NCBI GenBank assembly: GCA_021300175.1
Contig: JAJTIC010000011.1
Location: 1 to 58,257 of the forward strand
DNA: 58,257 bases
DNA from: Pseudomonadota bacterium
GTDB lineage: Bacteria; Bdellovibrionota; Bdellovibrionia; Bdellovibrionales; Bdellovibrionaceae
Reading direction: 5' to 3'
Position 1 is the stretch's first letter; each line of letters begins with the position of its first letter. Below, one piece after another: positions 19,077 through 27,096 of the stretch. The notes below the pieces were generated by a model that saw only the letters and a list, made by a program, of their open reading frames with translations, was not told the DNA's origin and made no database searches. The position numbers and the translations under genes are program-made.

Positions 19077-19886
19077 CTACTGGAAACTTCGGAAAAAATC
19101 GATGTAATCTTTCACAGAGAGCTCCCCAGGCCGAGCCTTTTCAGAGAAGCCCCGAGAGACCAGCCATTCACTTACTTTCGCTTTCGAAACTTTCGCCTGA
19201 CCTGCCGCCATATTCGAAGCTAAAAGCTTTCGAGGATGTAAAAAAGCCGCTTTAACCCATTTGAGAAACAACCGTGGATCAGGAAGGTCACTCTCCAGTC
19301 TTTGAAAGACCAAAACACGGCTCGCCACTTTCGGTGGCGGCGAAAAATCATGGGAGCTTGCTTCCAACAAAAAGTCCACTTTCCAATACGTCTGTGCTAT
19401 CACACTGAGCATCCCATAACCATCTTGGTCCGGAATGGCTTTGATCCTTTGAGCAACTTCCTTTTGAAACATGAGAACCATTCCCATCAAACGATGAGGA
19501 TCTAAACAACGCTCAATCACCAAACTCGAAGAAATCTGATAAGGCAGATTACTCACAAGCAAAGTTTGTGTATTTGGAATCAGTGTAGACCAGTCTGCTT
19601 GCAGAGCATCGACTTCAAGAACCTGAAGACCTTTATTTCGCCAATACTCTGCCAGCACTCGGTCCAATTCCACCACTTGGAATTCCACGGGAAAATCTTT
19701 AAGAAATCGAGTGAGCGCTCCGGGGCCCGGCCCGATCTCAATCAAATTTTTAGCATTAAAACCTTTTGCCCGCTGAATAATTTTATCGATGACGTGGTCA
19801 CTGACGAGAAAGTTCTGCCCTAAAGATTTTTTAGCTTCAATTTGCAGCTCTGTAAGAACTGAATCAAGATACTGTTTTGCAGTCAT
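19077..19886 (-). CDS. rsmA: 16S rRNA dimethyladenosine transferase RsmA (KsgA)
   Basis: Dimethylates the two adjacent adenosines in helix 45 of 16S rRNA, using SAM. The SAM site is seen in LGQNFLVSDHVIDKI and LIEIGPGPGALTRFL (motif I), and the catalytic motif IV is SNLPYQISS. At 269 residues it has normal length. The start ATG overlaps the tsaD stop by 4 nt (ATGA), indicating translational coupling. Confidence 0.97.
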   Translation of the reverse strand: MTAKQYLDSVLTELQIEAKKSLGQNFLVSDHVIDKIIQRAKGFNAKNLIEIGPGPGALTRFLKDFPVEFQVVELDRVLAEYWRNKGLQVLEVDALQADWSTLIPNTQTLLVSNLPYQISSSLVIERCLDPHRLMGMVLMFQKEVAQRIKAIPDQDGYGMLSVIAQTYWKVDFLLEASSHDFSPPPKVASRVLVFQRLESDLPDPRLFLKWVKAAFLHPRKLLASNMAAGQAKVSKAKVSEWLVSRGFSEKARPGELSVKDYIDFFRSFQ

Positions 19887-20932
19887 CGATTCTCACCCAC
19901 AAAGTCACTGGGATAAGAGGCGGGACTCGGGCCTAAATTCAAGGCATGAGACTCCCCCGCTTGCAATCTAAGAAGACCTGCATAGCCAATCATCGCCGCG
20001 TTGTCTGTGCAATATCTCAGCGGTGGTATCACCAACTGCACTCCAGCTCTCTCGGCCCACTGCAGACCTCTTTCTCTAAGGCGCGAATTAGCACTCACTC
20101 CCCCCGTGATCACCGCTTTTTTTATCTTTAGCATTTTTTGTGCCTTTGAAAGACGATCAATCAAAACATCCACGATCGCTTCTTGAAAGCTGGCACAGAG
20201 GTGGCTTTTATTTGTTTCAATTTCTTGAGGAGAAAGACTTTCCACTTTTCTTTGGGCCGAAGACTTCAAACCTGAAAAGCTCATCTGCAAATGATCCTCA
20301 TGAATCATCGAGCGCGGAAAATCAAATGCCTTGGCATCCCCGAGCTTTGCTAATTGGTCGACTTTGGCACCGCCTGGCCAACCAAGCCCTAAGGATTTTG
20401 CAAATTTATCAAAAGCTTCGCCGGCAGCATCGTCAAGAGTGGCTCCAAGGACTTCGTATCTGCCCCACTGAGGAACATGATACAAAGTGGTATGACCGCC
20501 GCTCACTGCCAAACCCACATAGGGAAAATCAAAATCCTCGGGTGGAGCATAGTCTTGATCTCGCAAAAATGGAGCCAGCAAATGACCTTCCAAATGATTG
20601 ACTCCAATCAGAGGAATTCCGCGAGCCTGAGAAATGGACTTGGCTGTCACAAGACCCACAATCAAAGAACCAATAAGGCCAGGGCGGTTCGTGACAGCAA
20701 CTCCATGGATCTCAGACCAAGGCTGCTGAGCCTGCTCGAGAGCTTGCTCAATCAATGGCAAAAGAAATTCTGTGTGATTTCTGCCAGCGATTTCAGGGAC
20801 GATACCACCAAAAGGAGCATGGGCCTTATCTTGGTTCATGGAAACAACAGAGTGAACATAGCCACGAAGGCCCACCACGGCCACCGAAGTATCATCACAA
20901 CTCGTTTCAATGGCCAATATCTGTTTCATCAC
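19883..20932 (-). CDS. tsaD: tRNA N6-threonylcarbamoyladenosine transferase TsaD
   Basis: Transfers threonylcarbamoyl to A37 of ANN-decoding tRNAs. The 349 residues carry the ASKHA-fold landmarks: ILAIETSCDDTSVAVV at the start, the metal-binding HLEGHLLAPF with its histidines, LAVSGGHTTLYHV and ITGGVSANSRLR. It begins with adjacent GTG (20932) and ATG (20929); the GTG overlaps the cpoB stop as GTGA. It is cytoplasmic and works with TsaB, TsaC and TsaE encoded elsewhere. Confidence 0.97.
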   Translation of the reverse strand: MMKQILAIETSCDDTSVAVVGLRGYVHSVVSMNQDKAHAPFGGIVPEIAGRNHTEFLLPLIEQALEQAQQPWSEIHGVAVTNRPGLIGSLIVGLVTAKSISQARGIPLIGVNHLEGHLLAPFLRDQDYAPPEDFDFPYVGLAVSGGHTTLYHVPQWGRYEVLGATLDDAAGEAFDKFAKSLGLGWPGGAKVDQLAKLGDAKAFDFPRSMIHEDHLQMSFSGLKSSAQRKVESLSPQEIETNKSHLCASFQEAIVDVLIDRLSKAQKMLKIKKAVITGGVSANSRLRERGLQWAERAGVQLVIPPLRYCTDNAAMIGYAGLLRLQAGESHALNLGPSPASYPSDFVGENR

Positions 20933-21594
20933 TTTTTCAAATTTTTCAGACGAGCTTGAGCTTTCTTGGCTTCGTTGCTCTTCGGAAACTTGGCAATAAC
21001 TTCTTCGTAGAAAGTTCGTGCTTCATCATTCATTTTCAGTTCCTGAAAACAAACACCGATCTTGTATGTTGCTTCCGCAAAGCTTTTCCCACGGGGATAA
21101 GTATCCCGGTACTTTTGATAACTCAAAATCGCTTGTTTCCACTGTTTTTGATTGAATTCATCTTCACCAATTTGAAAAGGATTCTTCTTAGAGCTCGACG
21201 TAATTTCCGACTTAGGTGCCGCGCTGAGGGCTGCTTCAACAGCTTGACGGAGTCCTTGAAGATCCGCTTGCATCGACTGAATCTGAGCTTCAACACGAGT
21301 CATTTCTTCCTGAAGAAGCAGAATCTTCTTATTCTGCTCAATTGAGGAATCAGCTTGGACCCGTGAAGAAAAGTTCAATTTGTTCTCGATCACTTCGACG
21401 CGCCCGTTCACTTGACGCAAATCTGACTCGATCTCTGAAAATCGATTATTCACGTCGGCTGTGGTTTTTTGAAGAGTGGACACCTGTTCTTGCATCTGCC
21501 GCTTCGATTCGACTTCCCGAACTTCAGAACGAGTCACTAAAGTTTCACAACCGGTGAGAGCTAAAACACCCAACAAAAGAAATAATTTTCTCAT
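20929..21594 (-). CDS. cpoB: Tol-Pal-associated lipoprotein CpoB (YbgF)
   Basis: A 221-residue envelope protein with a lipobox (LALTGC, Cys16), a long coiled coil (residues 25-100) and C-terminal TPR repeats (about 130-218: EDEFNQKQWKQAILSYQKY, YKIGVCFQELKMNDEARTFYEEV). This is the architecture of CpoB/YbgF, which coordinates peptidoglycan synthesis with outer-membrane constriction. E. coli CpoB is a soluble periplasmic protein, so the lipobox is a difference. The neighbourhood with pal supports the assignment. Confidence 0.9.
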   Translation of the reverse strand: MRKLFLLLGVLALTGCETLVTRSEVREVESKRQMQEQVSTLQKTTADVNNRFSEIESDLRQVNGRVEVIENKLNFSSRVQADSSIEQNKKILLLQEEMTRVEAQIQSMQADLQGLRQAVEAALSAAPKSEITSSSKKNPFQIGEDEFNQKQWKQAILSYQKYRDTYPRGKSFAEATYKIGVCFQELKMNDEARTFYEEVIAKFPKSNEAKKAQARLKNLKK

Positions 21595-21917
21595 AAGACT
21601 TCTCCATTTCTGAGACGAATCAGACGTGCCGAATTCTCTGCTCTTTCGGCGGCGACTCGAGCTTTATAAAATTCCATTTTTGCTTTTTCAAATTCTCTTT
21701 CTTCATAAAGAATTCGAGCTCGGCGGTAAGACTCTTCCGCCTGGTGCCAAAAACCTGGTGAGTGGCGAGCCGCCTCCACCGACTTTGCAGCTTCAATGGC
21801 TGCGCGAGCCAAAGTCCACTCTTCGATAGGGGCTGGTGCTGTTACACAACCTGCCACAAATAAAAAGAGCACGACCATGGCCGTGCTCTTCACTGAGAAA
21901 GACTTTCTCAAATTCAT
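21591..21917 (-). CDS. DUF4398 lipoprotein
   Basis: A 108-residue lipoprotein with lipobox FVAGC and a helical domain: ARAAIEAAKSVEAARHSPGFWHQAEESYRRARILYEEREFEKA (shown here as consecutive pieces AIEAAKSVEAARHSPGFW and EESYRRARILYEEREFEKA). This pattern matches DUF4398, which is often found next to OmpA/Pal-type genes. It lies between pal and cpoB with a 3-nt gap and a 4-nt overlap, so it is likely part of the Tol-Pal machinery in this lineage. Molecular function unknown. Confidence 0.85.
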   Translation of the reverse strand: MNLRKSFSVKSTAMVVLFLFVAGCVTAPAPIEEWTLARAAIEAAKSVEAARHSPGFWHQAEESYRRARILYEEREFEKAKMEFYKARVAAERAENSARLIRLRNGEVL

Positions 21918-21920
21918 TCT

Positions 21921-22430
21921 TTAGTTTCCAAGAGGCAAAAAGTTAGCTCGGCGATTTCGAGCGTGATCTTCTTCAGAATCACCATTTGAAAGAGGTTTCT
22001 CTTTACCATAGGAAATGATGCTCAAGCGCGCCGCAGGAATACCCAGGCTCACCATGTAATCCTTCACCGACTTTGCACGACGCTCACCCAAAGACAAGTT
22101 GTACTCAATAGATCCGCGAGCATCACAATGTCCTTCAATTTGCAAGTTGCCGGGATTCGCTTTCATCCACGCAACGTTACCTTGAATTTTTTTGCGGGCT
22201 TCCGAGGTCAAATTTGACTTGTCATATTCAAAATTGATAGAGGAAAGACCTTCAAACTGGCCACTGTCGCTTCCAGACGCATTGAAGCCCATTGGAGTCG
22301 AATCAATTTGAGGGGCGCCTCCATCGGGTGAAGTGATATCTTCAGATTTCTTCTTAGAAGTACAAGCCGCAACTGCCACCAAAGTGACTGCCAAGAGGGC
22401 TAAGCGGGATAAATTCCAAGTCTTTTTCAT
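21921..22430 (-). CDS. pal: Peptidoglycan-associated lipoprotein Pal
   Basis: Outer-membrane lipoprotein that binds diaminopimelate in peptidoglycan. The start is placed at 22430 because GGAGG lies 7 bases upstream and a lipoprotein signal follows directly (MKKTWNLSRLALLAVTLVAVAAC). The C-terminal OmpA-like domain (about residues 60-168) contains FEYDKSNLT, IEGHCDARGSIEYNLSLGERRA and the conserved SYGKEKP. The first gene of a six-gene operon. TolQRAB are not adjacent, which differs from the usual tol-pal order. Confidence 0.95.
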   Translation of the reverse strand: MKKTWNLSRLALLAVTLVAVAACTSKKKSEDITSPDGGAPQIDSTPMGFNASGSDSGQFEGLSSINFEYDKSNLTSEARKKIQGNVAWMKANPGNLQIEGHCDARGSIEYNLSLGERRAKSVKDYMVSLGIPAARLSIISYGKEKPLSNGDSEEDHARNRRANFLPLGN

Positions 22431-22468
22431 AGGTTGATCCTCCGTAGGTGTTAAAATCGTACTTGACC

Positions 22469-22498
22469 ATTCTGAAAAGAGGCATGGCACTTTGTCAA
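22469..22498 (-). promoter_or_regulatory. Possible housekeeping promoter for pal
   Basis: Read on the minus strand: a consensus -35 TTGACA (22498-22493), 18 bp, then CAGAAT (22474-22469), a 4/6 match to the -10. It would start transcription about 30 bp before the pal SD. The 18-bp spacer and weak -10 make this tentative. It lies in the 125-bp gap between pal and the divergent 957-residue gene. Confidence 0.4.
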
Positions 22499-22555
22499 AC
22501 CTTTGTGATTGAATAGAGTCATGTTCCAATAAATTCTTAAAGGAAAACATATTCT

Positions 22556-25429
22556 ATGAATTGGCTCATTGCTTTGACTCTCTTTTTTTCGATGAATTCC
22601 TTCGCACAAGTCGATCCCAGCATCTCTTGGAAAGTCTTTCGTCTGGAAAATTACGATGTGGTTTTTGATGCAAGACAGCAGGCCTTAGCAGAGCTCTACG
22701 CTCAAAAGCTCCTGCAAGCAGATCAAGCACTACGCCCCATTTTTTCTCGCTTTCCAAAGAGACTCACACTCGTGATTAACGATCGCACAGATCTCACGAA
22801 TGGATTTGCCACAGCTTTTCCATACCCTCTCATGATGGTGTTTCCCGTGTACCCTCTGGCTTCTGAAAGCATCGGTGACTATGGCGACTGGGAATATGAG
22901 CTGCTGGTTCACGAACTCACTCATATCTTAAGCTTTGAGCATCGACGTGGGGTCATGAAAGGACTCCACACCGCTTTTGGATCCATCATTACTCCGAACC
23001 TGCTGATGCCTCGTTGGTGGCTCGAAGGAGTGGCCGTTGAAATGGAAACTCGCCTTTCTAACTTTGGTCGACTGAGGAGCTCTCAGACTGATGCATCGCT
23101 CAGAAGCTTGTATTTGGAAAATGTCTGGGGACGAATCCCCTCTGCAGAAATCAACGAAAGCACAATGACTTCCTGGCCATTTGGAGCTCGTCCTTACCTT
23201 TATGGGTCTCTGCTTTGGAGTGAGCTTTTGCAGAATGAAAACATCGACATTGTTGAAAAAATTCACTGGCTTCAGGGGGGGCGAGTTCCGTATTTTATTG
23301 ATGCCCCGATTTATGAACTCAAAGGCAAAAACTATGAGGCCCTTTGGGCTGAGACTCAGAATAATTTGAGTCCAAAAATCAAAGCACAGCTGGAGGTCTT
23401 GAATCAAAGACCCTTCACACAACCCTTGCTCCAAAACATCAACGAAGTCGAATCTTTCAACCCAAGTCTCAGCCCTGATCGCTTGAAGCTGGCTTTTGTC
23501 GTGCGCAATTCCGCCCTGAAACGAGAAGTACGGATCCTCACCAGAGCCACAATCAATGATGAATTTGATTTTTCACGCTCTCAAGAAGCTCTCGAATCTC
23601 AAATCCTTGAATCCGAGTCATTAAAGGGACCAACCCCAGATGGACCTCCTGGAGGAACCATTCAGACTATTTCTTGGCGAAGAGACTCTTTAGGTTTCTA
23701 CTTCGATAAAGTTTCAGAGATTCATCAATTTCAAGAGAGCTCTGATTTGTATTATTATGATTTGAGCACGAAAAAGAGCAAACCTCTCACTCAAGGAGCT
23801 CGACTGCGAGAGCCACAAGTCGGCCTTGATGGAAAATCTCTTTGGGCGATTGAGCTCGAAGGAGGAAAGACTCACCTTGTTCAAGTGGACCTCGAGACCA
23901 AGCAAATCCATCGAAAAGTTGAAGGTCTCCTTGGACAAAGACTGTCTTCCCCTGCAGCTTGGAAAGATCAAGAAGTTTTATTCCTACGAAGAGTTCAAGG
24001 AGCCGAACAGCTGGTGCACTTTCATGCTGTTAATAACACAGAAACCCCATCCCTGAAGGGCTGGACAGATCTTAAAAATTTGACTGTCTTCAAATCGGAG
24101 TTATTTTTTGTCTCCGCTAAAAATGGAGTGGCCAATGTTTATCGATCAGCAGATCTTCAGTCAGCTCGCCCCGTCTCGCATGTCAGCACCGCAGTGATGC
24201 ATTTGGCTCCCGAATCCGAAGCCAATCTTTTTGTGAGCACGCTCACCTCTGAAGGACTCAAGCTTGCGCAACTCCGGCCACTGCCGGCTGAAACTTCAGA
24301 ACTCCCCAAGATTGAACCTCTTTTTCAAGACAGATATCCTGCGGTGAAAGCGTCCACAGAAAACTTTCATCTCCCAAAACCCGAGGAGTATGGGAGTGGA
24401 AGTTACTTGATTCCTCGGTACTGGATTCCATCTCTGAATACCAGTAGCCAAGGAACAACTGCTGGATTTTCAACTTCAGCTCAAGACCCCCTAGGAAAGC
24501 ATTCTTACAACTTGCAGGCTCTGTATGATGATGCAGTCAATGACACTTCTTATCTTTTTCAATATCAAAACCATAGCTGGATCCCGATTTGGACGACAAA
24601 GCTCCTCGATTTGCGAGCGCAACTGCCGACATCGAATCTCAAGTATGAAGAGAAAACTCAAAGCACCGAACTTAAATGGCAGATCACTTCACTGTCCAAG
24701 GATCTCTTCGCTGGATTCGGATGGGAGTGGGGACAACGGGAATTTCTTCTCAGCGCTAACAAAACACACCAATTTGGACCCTATTTTGAAATTTCTTATC
24801 TGAACTACAGTCAAAGCGGAGATCAAATTTCTCCGGAATCAGGATGGGGGGCCCTGGTCAAAGGAACTCACTTTTTGGATAGCGGCACAGCCACTTCCTT
24901 CAATCGAGGTCAATGGCTTGGAATGACCTTTTGGTCAAAAGGACTTCCTGAGCATCATGTGATTCATTTGCGGCATCAAGGCCAGTACATCGATCAAGCA
25001 GTCAGTGTCGCTGAAGCTCAACCCACTGTGGGACTCAACTCTTTTGCGACCCTCCCGAATCCCTTCCCCCTCATGAGGGGTTACCTGAATGGTGCTTTTC
25101 TTGCGAAAAGCTATTTGAATACTTCTTTGGAGTATCGCTTCCCCCTTAAAAAATTAAATCGTGGCTTTGGCACGGCGCCTGTTTTTTTGAAGAGGATTCA
25201 CGGAGCTGTCGTCGCAGATAGTTTGTCTTTAGATGGTTTTATCTACGACAAAAGTGAAACTTACCAAAGGTGGAAGAAGTGGGGAACCTTCGAATCGGGG
25301 GGCCTTGAAGTAAAAATGGATATGACGGTCGGTTATCACTTTGGCCTTACGGGCTTTCTCGGGCTCTACAAGGGTTTTAGCGATCGTTTGTCGGAGCAAA
25401 ATACCGCCCTGCTTGGGATTCAGCTTTAG
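22556..25429 (+). CDS. Metalloprotease-like / beta-propeller / outer-membrane barrel fusion
   Basis: A 957-residue exported protein (signal peptide residues 1-17, SMNSFA). Residues 20-280 are a gluzincin-like peptidase domain: VHELTH (His119, Glu120, His123) with a third-ligand candidate Glu157 in WWLEGVAVE. Residues 290-600 have repeated propeller-type blades (SFNPSLSPDRLKLAFVV, GGTIQTISWRRDSLGFYFD, REPQVGLDGKSLWAIEL) as in TolB/WD40-like proteins. Residues 640-957 look like a C-terminal membrane barrel with aromatic strand ends, including LMRGYLNGAF and final LLGIQL. It is transcribed divergently from pal. Zinc binding and catalysis are inferred from the motif only. Confidence 0.8.
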   Translation: MNWLIALTLFFSMNSFAQVDPSISWKVFRLENYDVVFDARQQALAELYAQKLLQADQALRPIFSRFPKRLTLVINDRTDLTNGFATAFPYPLMMVFPVYPLASESIGDYGDWEYELLVHELTHILSFEHRRGVMKGLHTAFGSIITPNLLMPRWWLEGVAVEMETRLSNFGRLRSSQTDASLRSLYLENVWGRIPSAEINESTMTSWPFGARPYLYGSLLWSELLQNENIDIVEKIHWLQGGRVPYFIDAPIYELKGKNYEALWAETQNNLSPKIKAQLEVLNQRPFTQPLLQNINEVESFNPSLSPDRLKLAFVVRNSALKREVRILTRATINDEFDFSRSQEALESQILESESLKGPTPDGPPGGTIQTISWRRDSLGFYFDKVSEIHQFQESSDLYYYDLSTKKSKPLTQGARLREPQVGLDGKSLWAIELEGGKTHLVQVDLETKQIHRKVEGLLGQRLSSPAAWKDQEVLFLRRVQGAEQLVHFHAVNNTETPSLKGWTDLKNLTVFKSELFFVSAKNGVANVYRSADLQSARPVSHVSTAVMHLAPESEANLFVSTLTSEGLKLAQLRPLPAETSELPKIEPLFQDRYPAVKASTENFHLPKPEEYGSGSYLIPRYWIPSLNTSSQGTTAGFSTSAQDPLGKHSYNLQALYDDAVNDTSYLFQYQNHSWIPIWTTKLLDLRAQLPTSNLKYEEKTQSTELKWQITSLSKDLFAGFGWEWGQREFLLSANKTHQFGPYFEISYLNYSQSGDQISPESGWGALVKGTHFLDSGTATSFNRGQWLGMTFWSKGLPEHHVIHLRHQGQYIDQAVSVAEAQPTVGLNSFATLPNPFPLMRGYLNGAFLAKSYLNTSLEYRFPLKKLNRGFGTAPVFLKRIHGAVVADSLSLDGFIYDKSETYQRWKKWGTFESGGLEVKMDMTVGYHFGLTGFLGLYKGFSDRLSEQNTALLGIQL

Positions 25430-25478
25430 TTCTTGACACTTTTCAAGGGGTCTTCAAGACTTAGGGTTGGAGGGCCTT

Positions 25479-26003
25479 ATGGAAAAGATCTCTGAACGTC
25501 TGTCTTGGATTCGCGAATTGGTCAAAGCCGAAGAGCAAATGGAAGATATTGGCATGGTCGATATGTCGACAGGTTTAGACCCCCGAAAAAGCCTCCAGCA
25601 AGAGACTTTGAAAATGCTCCAAGATTTGAAGAATCAGTTTGTTGATTCTGCGACAGCTTTTAATGAATTGAAAACTTCAGCTTTAGGGCGCATAAAAATC
25701 TACGGGATTGCAAAGACTGTTTCTGATTTCATGCTTTTTCGTAATGGTTACAAGATGATTTTCTCCGTCAAAGAGCCTGGTGTTATTTCAATTCGATTTA
25801 ACTTTATTGGTCCTCAGTACATTCCCTCTCAAATCCCCACAGCTGCTGCTTCGGCCACACAGTCGATGATGGAAGAGGTTCTTCTTGAAGCAAAAATGGG
25901 AGCTTTTGGGGAACTTCAGTGGACTTATCAAGGCCAGGTCGTCAAAACTGACAGCATCGTGAAGTACAACATGACCATGTTTGTGAAAGAGAGCACGAAG
26001 TAA
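25479..26003 (+). CDS. Protein of unknown function, 174 residues
   Basis: I do not recognise this protein. The ATG at 25479 is preferred, with GGAGGG seven or so bases upstream; an in-frame TTG at 25467 is weaker. It has an acidic helical N-terminus (ISERLSWIRELVKAEEQMEDIGMVDMS, in part) and a predicted beta-rich C-terminal half containing YGIAKTVSDFMLFRNGYKMIF and ISIRFNFIGPQYIP. No signal peptide or membrane segment. It ends 1 bp before the convergent gene at 26005. Confidence 0.75.
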   Translation: MEKISERLSWIRELVKAEEQMEDIGMVDMSTGLDPRKSLQQETLKMLQDLKNQFVDSATAFNELKTSALGRIKIYGIAKTVSDFMLFRNGYKMIFSVKEPGVISIRFNFIGPQYIPSQIPTAAASATQSMMEEVLLEAKMGAFGELQWTYQGQVVKTDSIVKYNMTMFVKESTK

Positions 26004-26004
26004 A

Positions 26005-26226
26005 CTAGACAGAAACGTCGAGAGAGCTTTTCGACTCGAATTTCAAGATCAAAGGATTGATGGAAGCAACAATCAAAATCATTTGATCGTTCACTGCAAA
26101 TTTCTTTCCGCTATCATTATGAACAAGCATGAGGTTTCCCTGAAAAGAAACTAAAAGGTCATTGCCGGTTTGAAGTTCAATCACTGACACTCGAATTCGC
26201 TGACCCTTTTTAAACTCAAGTTTCAT
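26005..26226 (-). CDS. Small protein resembling a FliK-type N-terminal beta domain
   Basis: A 73-residue, probably all-beta protein: LEFKKGQRIRVSVIELQTGNDLLVSFQGNLMLV in two pieces followed by KFAVNDQMILIVASINPLILKF. This pattern (GQ-x-I-x-V-x-V-x5-G-x2-LLV... L-x-V-x5-P-x-L-x-L) resembles the small beta domain found in some hook-length-control-like proteins. This is a pattern judgement, not a database hit. The start ATG overlaps the stop of the DUF2802 gene by 4 nt (ATGA), so the two are coupled. Confidence 0.65.
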   Translation of the reverse strand: MKLEFKKGQRIRVSVIELQTGNDLLVSFQGNLMLVHNDSGKKFAVNDQMILIVASINPLILKFESKSSLDVSV

Positions 26227-26987
26227 AGCAGGCCTGTAGGCGCCTTATTCACTTCAATTCTTGGAAAGACAACTTTTCTGACACCGAGATCCTTCGTAGG
26301 CACTGTTGTCGTCACTAACTGAGGATTCGTGGTGGCGGCTGCTGGAGCGGGATTCACCATGGCCTGACGAAATTTTTGTCCCAGTTCAGAAAGCTTGTCC
26401 TGCAATTTTTCTGCACGGGGCTCAGCTTTCACGATCGGTGGAATGAATTGAGGCGCTGCTTCCGCGGGAGTGTCATTCACCCAAGCCGGGAGGGAATCCT
26501 CGGCAAACTGAAGTTGCTCGCGGTTCACCTTGGCGATCATTTCCACTTCCCCACGAGTCAAATCCACTGTTTGGCAGATCTCTTCAATAGACACTCCGGC
26601 ATGGGCCATACGAGCCGCTTTGACATACTTAATCGTGTTCTGACGTTCGATGATTTCCTGATGAGGAATACGGTCTTGAAATATCTTGGCCACTTCCATG
26701 CTTTTAGACATCGACGCTTCGATTTTTTGAACATGCTTATCTGCCAACAACAAATGAGACTGAACATCTTTGATTTTTGCTTCCATCAGTTGATTGAGCT
26801 GCTCGACTTGGATTTCAATGCGATCTGAGAGATCTTCAAGGACTGAAATTTTGCTTTGCAAGAGTTGAAGGCCTTTGCTGAGTCGAGGGTCATCTTTTTG
26901 CGGCCGATTGAGCTTGATCCATAAAAAGCAAAGAGCTGTTGTTTGGGCAAAAAACAAAAAGATCTGAATAAGAGTCCAAAAAGTCAC
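26223..26987 (-). CDS. DUF2802 membrane-anchored coiled-coil protein
   Basis: The start is placed at GTG 26987, 5 nt after GGAGG; the ATG at 26999 overlaps that SD and is less likely. The protein (254 residues) has an N-terminal membrane span (TFWTLIQIFLFFAQTTALCFLWI), a coiled coil (about 40-120) and a DUF2802-like helix-turn-helix segment (KYVKAARMAHAGVSIEEICQTVDLTRGEVEMI). The proline/alanine-rich tail looks disordered. DUF2802 proteins often occur in flagellar loci, though no function is established. Coupled to the 73-residue gene. Confidence 0.8.
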   Translation of the reverse strand: MTFWTLIQIFLFFAQTTALCFLWIKLNRPQKDDPRLSKGLQLLQSKISVLEDLSDRIEIQVEQLNQLMEAKIKDVQSHLLLADKHVQKIEASMSKSMEVAKIFQDRIPHQEIIERQNTIKYVKAARMAHAGVSIEEICQTVDLTRGEVEMIAKVNREQLQFAEDSLPAWVNDTPAEAAPQFIPPIVKAEPRAEKLQDKLSELGQKFRQAMVNPAPAAATTNPQLVTTTVPTKDLGVRKVVFPRIEVNKAPTGLL

Positions 26988-27096
26988 GTCAGCCTCCATC
27001 CTGGAAGTCCAATTTTTATTTTAGAAGGAGCTTAAGCTCCACTCAACTTGAGAGAGGATCGCAAGACGAAACTAGACAATGGGCTTGAGAAATATT

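Noticed and set aside
27030-27060. Palindrome GGAGCTTAAGCTCC after the aminotransferase gene as a terminator
   Set aside because: No T-run follows directly on the relevant strand; left unassigned.
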